From NCBI GenBank assembly GCA_964472315.1, contig CAYYJS010000043.1, forward strand, positions 1 to 28,375: DNA of 28,375 nt, in the 5' to 3' direction. Below are positions 14,641 to 20,477 of this stretch, piece after piece. Origin of the DNA: CAYYJS01 sp964472315 (GTDB lineage: Bacteria > Verrucomicrobiota > Kiritimatiellia > UBA8416). Within the stretch, counting starts at the first letter, position 1. Every line of letters starts with the position of its first letter. The position numbers were made by a program, and so were the translations under genes. A model generated the notes under the pieces. The model ran no database searches. It saw only the letters and a list, made by a program, of their open reading frames with translations, and was not told the DNA's origin.

Positions 14641-15003
14641 TCACGCCCAATGCCCTTCGACCGTGGCTCCCGTCGCCTCCTTCAACCCGCCCTCCTTGAG
14701 CCGACGGACCGCATCCGCCACCGAGCCATTGCCGGACAGGTAGACCTTGATCCCCGCCGCGTTCAGAACCCGGAATGCTTTGGGTCCCACATTCCCCGTC
14801 ACCACCGCCGTCACACCAAGCCGCACCACCGCCGCCCCCGCCTGGACACCCGCCCCCTGCGCGGCATTCAGATTCTGGGCGTTATCGTGCGCGGTCGCTT
14901 CATCCGTATCCGTGTCCACGACGACAAAGTATTTGGCCCGCCCAAACCGCGGGTCCACATGACTGGCTTGATCCCGTCCCATAGCCGATATCGCAACTTT
15001 CAT
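14641..15003 (-). CDS. NifX-like dinitrogenase-cofactor biosynthesis family protein (second copy)
   Basis: A 120-aa single-domain protein of the Nitro_FeMo-Co family (NifX, NafY and the NifB C-terminus). It starts 'MKVAISAMGRDQASHVDPRFGRAKYF', where the DPRFGRAKYF segment is the family signature, and ends with 'DAVRRLKEGGLKEATG'. Such proteins bind Fe-S or Fe-Mo cluster precursors non-covalently; in genomes without nitrogenase their ligand is unknown. AAGGAG lies before ATG 15003, and the start overlaps the stop of the upstream NifX-like gene (ATGA), so the two copies are translationally coupled and may act together. There are no cysteines, so metal-cluster contact must rely on other residues. 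Confidence 0.92.
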   Translation of the reverse strand: MKVAISAMGRDQASHVDPRFGRAKYFVVVDTDTDEATAHDNAQNLNAAQGAGVQAGAAVVRLGVTAVVTGNVGPKAFRVLNAAGIKVYLSGNGSVADAVRRLKEGGLKEATGATVEGHWA

Positions 15004-15482
15004 ACGCTCTCCTTGTTTCCGCTCTCGTTGTTCCCGCTCTCGCCACCCGTTTTCGTCCACCGGGTCCCTGCGCGCATCCGAGGTCCCACCCGCATCCGTT
15101 TCATGGAACCGTCACAAGGGTCTCCGCCACGACACCGCCGCATCCGGCCGCAACACCCCGGCATGCTCAACGCCGGATCCGGCAACCGACCGGCCAGCCA
15201 CGCGGACAGCACATCCTCGACCGGACCGGCTGTGAAAGGCAGGACGCGAATCCCCCTGGCATCCAACAGGGCCGCCATTGGCCGCGAGATCGCTCCGCAA
15301 ATCAGCACCGCGGACGCCAAGGCGATCAGACGGTCCGCCTGAGCCTGTGGATCGGTGCCCGGCAATGACTCTTCATGTCGCACCACCGCACGCCCATCCT
15401 CGACCCGAACCACGAGCACCTGTCGCGCCACGTCAAACACCGGCGATATCCGTCCGTTCCACGTTGCCAGCGCCACCTTCAT
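15000..15482 (-). CDS. NifX-like dinitrogenase-cofactor biosynthesis family protein with Cys-rich tail (first copy)
   Basis: A 160-aa protein. Residues 1-105 are a Nitro_FeMo-Co domain ('MKVALATWNGRISPVFDVARQVLVV', 'ASAVLICGAISRPM'). The remaining 55 residues hold a basic, cysteine-containing segment (CCGRMRRCRGGDPC), then a hydrophilic repeat-like end, GESGNN/ESGNKES. The last part is encoded by a 15-bp tandem duplication (15013-15042), so the tail has grown recently. The CC...C...C cluster could be a metal site that the second copy lacks. A GGAGA/GAGG sequence precedes ATG 15482. It is the first gene of the minus-strand island and divergent to the ArsR gene 450 bases away. Confidence 0.9.
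   Translation of the reverse strand: MKVALATWNGRISPVFDVARQVLVVRVEDGRAVVRHEESLPGTDPQAQADRLIALASAVLICGAISRPMAALLDARGIRVLPFTAGPVEDVLSAWLAGRLPDPALSMPGCCGRMRRCRGGDPCDGSMKRMRVGPRMRAGTRWTKTGGESGNNESGNKESV
15013..15042 (+). repeat. 15-bp tandem duplication at a gene overlap
   Basis: TTGTTTCCGCTCTCG (15013-15027) is followed at once by TTGTTCCCGCTCTCG (15028-15042), with one mismatch. It is in frame with the first NifX-like gene and also holds the area just upstream of the second copy's ribosome binding site. Confidence 0.75.
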
Positions 15483-15721
15483 AAGCCTCGGTTCTCCATT
15501 TTCTCAAGTTGATACATAACACGAAGCATGCCAAGTGATCAGAGCAGCACGCCGCTGATACGCAACACTCTGCCGCACAGACGGATGCAGAACGTATGGG
15601 CAGGTCGGTAACCACTTTCTAGAGTCGCTCCGCAGCGACTGTCTGACGCAATTAGAAGCGCAATTACGCGACTCTGCCTGTAACCAGAGCTGAACCGGCC
15701 ATCCAAAGCGCGCCCGTTGCG
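15483..15721. other. intergenic control region between the NifX-like operon and ArsR, left part
   Basis: This non-coding stretch must hold the promoter of the minus-strand island. It contains a perfect 7-bp hairpin, AGTCGCT-CCGC-AGCGACT (15623-15640), and AT-rich patches at 15509-15526 and 15648-15668. I could not identify a convincing sigma70 promoter. A loose sigma54-like TTGGCATG...GTGT lies at about 15537-15520 on the minus strand but lacks the -12 GC. No ORF here is supported. Confidence 0.5.
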
Positions 15722-15871
15722 GGGGCGCATTTGCGATTGGGTGCAGTCATGGACATTCGCCGTTGTTCCCCTGGGAGCGCGGGCGTCTCGCCCGCAGTTG
15801 CCAGACATGTGCATTTCCAAGCGGGCGGGACGCCCGCGCTCCAGGGATGCACCGAATCGCAAATGCGCCCC
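15722..15871. repeat. 150-bp palindromic intergenic repeat (REPIN/MITE-like)
   Basis: The outer arms, 15722-15745 and 15848-15871, are inverted copies at 23 of 24 positions. The inner arms (from CCCTGGGAGCGCGGGCG at 15768, and its complement ending at 15846) are also inverted, with one gap and one mismatch. A short centre with ACATGT lies between. The element has no coding capacity, but its translations yield AGVSPA and GRDARAPR-like peptides that I associate with repeats spread through PVC-group genomes. A partial copy lies at 6470-6497. Confidence 0.8.
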
Positions 15872-15935
15872 GTTGCGGCCCATGGCCTGTTTGTCGGTTG
15901 CCTCCGCGTCAGGCGAGTGGTAGTCTCCGCGGCGG

Positions 15936-16283
15936 ATGACAACACGAGCAACAAAGGGCACCGAACCGGCGCAACCCTTTTGCTGTGCGCCACAGGAATG
16001 CGCCGCCTTCATGAAAGTGCTAAGCGAAGCACCCAGGCTGCTCATCGTCCGTGCGCTGATCCCTGGGCCTCTTCACGTTGCCGCCATTGCGGAGCAAACG
16101 GGCCTGACCCCCGCGCGGATATCGCATCACCTTGGCCGCATGCGCCTGGCTGGCGTGGTGGAATGTTCGCGGGAAGGACGGATGATCCTGTATCGAATCA
16201 ACCCGCGCATCGCGACGCCTGATGGGTTGGACCTCGGCTGCTCCCGGATTCTGTTCCGACCGCTGCCGCCCTCATCAACGTAA
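15936..16283 (+). CDS. ArsR-family winged-helix transcriptional regulator
   Basis: A 115-aa regulator. The HTH region 'LHVAAIAEQTGLTPARISHHLGRMRLAGVVECSREGRMILYRIN' spans residues 46-89, with the recognition helix near 58-70 followed by the beta wing. The usual ArsR metal motif ELCVCDL is not present. Cysteines occur instead at 16, 17 and 22 in the N-terminus, at 77 and at 102 in 'LDLGCSRILF', which suggests a different metal or thiol sensor site. The start at 15936 is not backed by a strong Shine-Dalgarno. It is divergent from the NifX-like operon and followed by the radical SAM gene, so it is the likely local repressor of one or both. Confidence 0.88.
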   Translation: MTTRATKGTEPAQPFCCAPQECAAFMKVLSEAPRLLIVRALIPGPLHVAAIAEQTGLTPARISHHLGRMRLAGVVECSREGRMILYRINPRIATPDGLDLGCSRILFRPLPPSST

Positions 16284-16400
16284 CGCGTTCACGGCGCCGA
16301 ACGAGTCATCCTGGCGCGACCGAAGACACGACTGCAACAACCTTGCGCATTCATGTTGACATCTCCACGTATCTGGATATATCGTCCCGCCCAAGTGATT

Positions 16401-16432
16401 GACCGACCTCGGGTCAGACCGACCTCGGGTCA
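16401..16432 (+). repeat. two tandem copies of a 16-bp repeat upstream of the radical SAM gene
   Basis: GACCGACCTCGGGTCA occurs twice back to back (16401-16416 and 16417-16432) and is followed by GACCCGAAATTGG. The second copy makes a GGGTC-AGA-CCC mini-palindrome. It ends 25 bases before the radical SAM ATG. It may be a repeat remnant of the GGGTCAGACCC type or a tandem binding site in the leader. Confidence 0.8.
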
Positions 16433-16457
16433 GACCCGAAATTGGGGAGCAGGAACC

Positions 16458-17501
16458 ATGTTTGCCGACAAACGAAACGAATCCGTTTTGAAGGCCGCGC
16501 TGAACGGGGAAGCGCCGGGCAAAGCGGAATGCCTTTACTTGCTCGGTCTGCAACCTGAATCGCTGGACGCCTCGTTATTGATGGCCACGGCCGATGCGGT
16601 CTCGCGGCGCCGTTTCGGCAACAATGCGGTTCTGCTGGGACAGATCGGCATTGATACGGCCGCATGCCCGGGCAACTGCCGTTTCTGCGCTTTCGGCAAA
16701 GACCACACGTCCATGCCGACAGGCAAACTGTCTCTCGATGAAATCTGCCGCCGCGCCCATGCTTTCGCCGATGCGGGCGATCTGTTTGCCCTCTTTCTGA
16801 TGACCATGCATGAGTTCGATCTGGACCGGTTACTGGAGACGGTCGCCACGGTTCGGGGCGAGTTGCCCGTCCACACGCAGCTCGTTATGAATCTGGGCGA
16901 TTTCGACATTGGGCAAGCGCGGCAACTCCGCTCCGCCGGGGTCAATGGAGCGTATCATGTGTGCCGACTGCGCGAAGGAACGGATACGGACCTCGACCCC
17001 GAGGCCAGGAAGAAGACCTTCCGTGTCATCAAGGACGCCGGCTTGGACTTCTACTACTGCTGCGAGCCGATCGGCCCGGAGCACTCGAACGAGGAACTGG
17101 TCGAGCAGATGTTCCTGGGCATCGAGTACGGTTGCTTCCAACATGCGGCCATGCGACGCGTGTACGTGCCCGGCGTTCCGTTGAGCTGCAACGGCCAAAT
17201 CACGGAACGGCGTTTGGCCCAGGTCGTTGCTGTCGTCACGCTGGCCACGCTCGGTTGTCCGGAAACGGAGAACATCGCCGTTCACGAGCCGAACCTGCTG
17301 GGTTTGGTCGCCGGCGCCAACGTAGTCTATGCCGAAAGCGGCGCCAATCCCCGCGATGAGAGGGCCGATACAACCGGACACCGCGGGTTGGATATGGCCG
17401 GCTGCCGGAAGATGCTTTACGAGGCGGGCTTCGCGCGGTTGTTGCGGGGCGATGGCACAGACGTCTCCCTGAACCTCGACTACTTGCTTCGACCCGCATG
17501 A
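16458..17501 (+). CDS. radical SAM protein, BioB/HydE/HmdB-like
   Basis: A 347-aa radical SAM enzyme. The cluster motif is C70-PGN-C74-RF-C77 in 'DTAACPGNCRFCAFG', a strict CxxxCxxC. The flanking 'GNNAVLLGQIGI' and the TIM-barrel strands resemble the BioB-like branch (biotin synthase, HydE, HmdB, PylB) more than NifB. GGGGAGCAGGA lies before ATG 16458. The C-terminal part ('GCPETENIAVHEPN', 'GANVVYAESGANPRDE') fits the BATS-like end of that branch. The product is unknown; cofactor-building enzymes of this group make organic ligands or insert sulfur. Its position beside ArsR and the NifX-like genes suggests a role in a metallocofactor, inferred only. Confidence 0.88.
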   Translation: MFADKRNESVLKAALNGEAPGKAECLYLLGLQPESLDASLLMATADAVSRRRFGNNAVLLGQIGIDTAACPGNCRFCAFGKDHTSMPTGKLSLDEICRRAHAFADAGDLFALFLMTMHEFDLDRLLETVATVRGELPVHTQLVMNLGDFDIGQARQLRSAGVNGAYHVCRLREGTDTDLDPEARKKTFRVIKDAGLDFYYCCEPIGPEHSNEELVEQMFLGIEYGCFQHAAMRRVYVPGVPLSCNGQITERRLAQVVAVVTLATLGCPETENIAVHEPNLLGLVAGANVVYAESGANPRDERADTTGHRGLDMAGCRKMLYEAGFARLLRGDGTDVSLNLDYLLRPA

Positions 17502-17649
17502 AACAGGGCAGGGAGACCTGTGGCCATGGCCGGCGAACGACTTTTTACACAAACTCGACGGTTCCGCCGTACGCCAGGAGTTGCCCGCACAGAAAGCCGG
17601 GAACTGTCCGTCAGCGCCCACAACGCGATCTGGGTGTCCAGCAATAGCT

Positions 17650-19149
17650 TCACTTCGCCCCCGCTCCCGCAAACAGCGCGGCAATGGCCGGATTCGCGCC
17701 GTCAATGTTGTCCGGGACACTGGAACGCCCCCGTGCGATACCGATCCGCCGCGAGACGTCCGCCCGCTTCACGCGTGTTCGCCGGGAACGCCCATCCTGC
17801 TCGGGCAGCTCGATTCCCAAGGCCTTGACCTTGCGGAAGAGTGTGCTCTTGTGCAGACCAAGCGCGCGTGCGGCGGCCTCGCGGTTGTATCCGCAACGCT
17901 CCAGCGCCATCCGGATGGCATGCGCTTCGGCGGCACGGGTCTGCGTGACGATCGTATCGCCCGCCGTGACGGCGGGCGCGGCCATGCGGCCGGCGAGCTC
18001 GGGCGGCAGATGCACGCGCTCGATCGTGCCCGTGCCACACAGGACAAAGGCCCGTTCGATGATGTTCTCCAACTCCCGGACGTTGCCGGGGTAGTCGTGC
18101 GCCATGAGCAGCGCGATGACTTCCGGCGAGGCGCCGGCCACGGACTTGCCCTGCCGGCGGTTGAACCGTCCGATGAAGTGCTCGACGAGCAAAGGGATGT
18201 CTTCCTGTCGCTTCCGCAGCGGCGGAAGGTCCAGCTTCACGACGTTGAGCCGGTAAAACAGATCTTCGCGAAACGTGCCGTCCCGGATCATGGCGGCCAG
18301 ATCGCGATGGGTGGCGGCGATGACGCGTACGTCGGCCTGCCGCGTCCGCGTGGCGCCCAACGGCTCATACGTCCGCTCCTGAAGCACCCGCAGCAGACGC
18401 ACCTGCATCGCCGGGCTGATATCGCCGATCTCATCCAGAAACATCGTGCCGCCCTCGGCCCGCGCGAACCGGCCCGGTTTGTCCTTCACGGCCCCCGTGA
18501 AAGCGCCTTTCACGTACCCGAACAGCTCGGATTCCAGCAGCGTATCGGGCAGGGCGCCGCAATTGACCGGAATGAACGGCTTGCTCTTGCGCGGACTGAG
18601 GTTGTGAATGGCGCGTGCCAGAAGCTCCTTGCCCGTCCCGGTTTCGCCGTGAATCAGCACGGTCGCCTCGCTGGGGGCGATCTGGGGCAGAAGATCGAGA
18701 ATGCGGCGCATCGAGGCGCTGCGGCTGACCAGGTCGCCTGCCTGGACGCGACCTTCGAGCTCCTTGCGCAGTTCCTCCACCAGGCTGAGGTCGCGAAACG
18801 TTTCGGCGCCGCCGACGATGCGGCCGCGCGCATCCCGCAGGATGGCCGTGGATACGGAAATCGGCATCCGCCGGCCTTGCGCGTCGACAATGAACGCCGA
18901 CTTGTTGATGACGGGCTTGCCGGTCTTGACCGTGTGCCGGAGCGCGCAGTCCGACTCGCACATGCCGGAACGAAAGACATCCGAACACATCTTGCCGATC
19001 GCATCCCGCCGCCGGATCCCGGTGATCGCTTCCGCGGCACGGTTGAACGAGGTGATATGCCAGTCGGCATCCACCGTGAATACACCGTCGGATATGCTCT
19101 CCAATATGCTCTCCGCCCCCGTGCGAAGCGCGTCATCGTTTTTGGCCAT
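17650..19149 (-). CDS. PAS-domain sigma54-dependent transcriptional activator
   Basis: A 499-aa enhancer-binding protein. A PAS domain spans about 13-120 and contains a cysteine group, C55, C64 and C68 ('CSDVFRSGMCESDCALR'), that could hold a metal, Fe-S cluster or redox switch. The AAA+ core shows Walker A GETGTGKE (168-175), the sigma54-contacting GAFTGA (215-220) and Walker B GGTMFLDEIG (233-242). A Fis-type HTH ('NREAAARALGLHKSTLFRKVKALG') lies near 425-450, followed by an unusual tail of about 45 residues rich in R, D and A. There is no receiver domain, so it senses through PAS. GAGAGGAG precedes ATG 19149; in-frame ATGs at 19167 and 19188 arise from the heptamer repeat. Its target is likely nearby, but I found no strong -24/-12 site. 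Confidence 0.94.
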   Translation of the reverse strand: MAKNDDALRTGAESILESISDGVFTVDADWHITSFNRAAEAITGIRRRDAIGKMCSDVFRSGMCESDCALRHTVKTGKPVINKSAFIVDAQGRRMPISVSTAILRDARGRIVGGAETFRDLSLVEELRKELEGRVQAGDLVSRSASMRRILDLLPQIAPSEATVLIHGETGTGKELLARAIHNLSPRKSKPFIPVNCGALPDTLLESELFGYVKGAFTGAVKDKPGRFARAEGGTMFLDEIGDISPAMQVRLLRVLQERTYEPLGATRTRQADVRVIAATHRDLAAMIRDGTFREDLFYRLNVVKLDLPPLRKRQEDIPLLVEHFIGRFNRRQGKSVAGASPEVIALLMAHDYPGNVRELENIIERAFVLCGTGTIERVHLPPELAGRMAAPAVTAGDTIVTQTRAAEAHAIRMALERCGYNREAAARALGLHKSTLFRKVKALGIELPEQDGRSRRTRVKRADVSRRIGIARGRSSVPDNIDGANPAIAALFAGAGAK

Positions 19150-19166
19150 CCTGCTCCTCTCTCGCA

Positions 19167-19201
19167 TCTTCCCTCTTCCCTCTTCCATCTTCCCTCTTCC
19201 A
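19167..19201 (-). repeat. five tandem heptanucleotides between the WalJ-like gene and the sigma54 activator
   Basis: TCTTCC(C/A) is repeated five times without interruption (19167-19201), abutting the stop codon of the upstream gene (19202-19204). On the transcribed strand it reads GGAAGA(T/G)-type units that create Shine-Dalgarno-like purine runs and ATG triplets just before the regulator start. Confidence 0.9.
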
Positions 19202-19981
19202 TCATCCGATGTCGACGACATCGCTAACCCGGTCGGAATAGGTGAGCCGAAGATCGACATGCGTCAAGCCGCGCCGCCGCAGCAACCCGGATACGGTGTA
19301 CATCGCCAGCTCCGGCCGATTGCAGTCGCGACTGAGATGCGCCAGGAAAACCACCCGTAACGCCTCGCTGCCGATCTCGCACAGCAGTTCGCCGGCCGCC
19401 CGGTTGGAGAGATGTCCCTGACGCCCCGCGATCCGCTGCTTCAGCGTCCACGGCCGCGCCGATTCCTGGAGCATCGCTTCGTCATGGTTGGCCTCCAGCA
19501 CCACCACCGAACACCCGCGCAACCGTTCCCGAATCACCGACGTCGGCATGCCCATGTCCGTGACGATCCCGACACGCATCGTTCCCGACGACAGAACGAA
19601 CCCGACCGGGTCATACGAGTCGTGCGGCACCGTGAAAGCATCGATCGTCAAATCGCCGATGCCGAACGCCGATCCGGTGGCAAACACGTTCCACGCGAAG
19701 GTCTCCCCCGGTGTGCGGTGCCCGATCGCCTCGATCGTGCCGGCGTTGCCGTACAGCGCGAGGCCGTGCCGCCGATGCAACACCGACAGCCCGGACCGGT
19801 GATCGTCGTGCTCGTGCGTCACGCATAGACCGTCGATCTGCCCGATTCCCACGCCGATCTCCCCGAGCCGCCGGACCGTTTCGCGTCCGCTCAGACCCGC
19901 ATCGATCAACACGCGCGTCGTGGCCGATGCCACCAGAACGCAGTTTCCCGAGCTCCCGCTCGCCAGCACGCATACCCGCAT
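19202..19981 (-). CDS. MBL-fold metallohydrolase, WalJ/YycJ type
   Basis: A 259-aa protein with 'CVLASGSSGNCVLV' at 4-17 and the metal motif THEHDDH at 55-61, the two signatures of the YycJ/WalJ branch (related to RNase Z-like single-domain MBL proteins). Later ligands are visible in 'VPHDSYDPVGFVL', 'VTDMGMPT' and 'LEANHDEAML', and 'LSRDCNRPELA' near the end is typical. The family's substrate is probably nucleic acid, but is not firmly known. GGAGGG lies before ATG 19981. It is transcribed ahead of the sigma54 activator with a 52-base gap filled by the heptamer repeat. Confidence 0.9.
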   Translation of the reverse strand: MRVCVLASGSSGNCVLVASATTRVLIDAGLSGRETVRRLGEIGVGIGQIDGLCVTHEHDDHRSGLSVLHRRHGLALYGNAGTIEAIGHRTPGETFAWNVFATGSAFGIGDLTIDAFTVPHDSYDPVGFVLSSGTMRVGIVTDMGMPTSVIRERLRGCSVVVLEANHDEAMLQESARPWTLKQRIAGRQGHLSNRAAGELLCEIGSEALRVVFLAHLSRDCNRPELAMYTVSGLLRRRGLTHVDLRLTYSDRVSDVVDIG

Positions 19982-20092
19982 GATCGAACCCTCCGTGCCG
20001 CGCCCGTCCCACGCGGCCGGCAACACGCACACTCGGCAGCCATGTTACGCGCGACACCAGGCGCCGTCCACCCCCAAGCACAAATGCTGCGC

Positions 20093-20123
20093 TTGCCCGC
20101 CCGACGGCGTTGTGCTACATAAT
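20093..20123 (+). promoter_or_regulatory. candidate sigma70 promoter of the ACP operon
   Basis: TTGCCC (20093-20098) is followed after 17 bases by TACATA within TACATAAT (20116-20123), about 50 bases before the ACP start. It lies between the divergent WalJ-like and ACP genes and is the only reasonable -35/-10 pair I see in this gap. Confidence 0.45.
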
Positions 20124-20172
20124 CGCCCGTTTATCACTGGCATGGAGCCAACCACCAACGGCTGGGGGTCCA

Positions 20173-20433
20173 ATGACCGAATTCGATATGGCAGCCCTGC
20201 GCGGTTTCGTCGTCGACAATTTCCTCTTCGGGGATCCGACGGGGTTCGATGACGACACCTCGTTCCGTAACGAGAGTATTCTCGATTCGACCGGTATTCT
20301 CGAACTGATCGCCTATCTGGAGAAGACTTACCAGTTCCGGGTAAAGGACGACGAACTCACCCCGGACAATCTCGATACGCTGACCCGTATCCGGGATTTC
20401 GTGGCTCGCAAGCGGACATCGGCAAACGCCTGA
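20173..20433 (+). CDS. acyl carrier protein
   Basis: An 86-aa acidic helical protein with the phosphopantetheine attachment serine S39 in 'ESILDSTGILELI' (the DSx motif). A 'TYQFRVKDDELTPDNLDTLTRIRDFV' region follows, as in ACPs of polysaccharide and NRPS-like clusters. It must be loaded by a 4'-phosphopantetheinyl transferase encoded elsewhere. GGGGGT lies a few bases before ATG 20173. It is the first gene of the operon, 44 bases ahead of the asparagine synthase, and is the natural partner of the AMP-forming ligase two genes on. It is distinct from the fatty-acid AcpP, which has DSLD at this site. Confidence 0.92.
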   Translation: MTEFDMAALRGFVVDNFLFGDPTGFDDDTSFRNESILDSTGILELIAYLEKTYQFRVKDDELTPDNLDTLTRIRDFVARKRTSANA

Positions 20434-20477
20434 CCCAACCCCGCCGGCATGCGGACCGGCAACGCCGAGGAGGCCTC

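Noticed and set aside
6502..15482. A nif (nitrogen fixation) cluster
   Set aside because: NifX-type domains and a U-type scaffold are present, but nifH, nifD, nifK, nifE, nifN and nifB are not in the window; these families are common in non-fixing anaerobes.
15520..15537. Sigma54 promoter (TTGGCATG...GTGT on the minus strand) for the NifX operon
   Set aside because: The -24 part is fair but the -12 GC is GT, so the match is below what I would call a promoter; kept only as something to test.
15722..15871. CRISPR array or coding repeats
   Set aside because: Arms are inverted rather than regularly spaced direct repeats, and no cas gene is nearby.
15539..16045. A 168-codon minus-strand protein containing a GRDARAPR-like peptide
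   Set aside because: It is the translation of the palindromic repeat and the antisense of arsR.
17581..19227. A 548-codon plus-strand frame over the sigma54 activator
   Set aside because: The minus strand carries PAS, AAA+ and Fis motifs; the plus translation has none.
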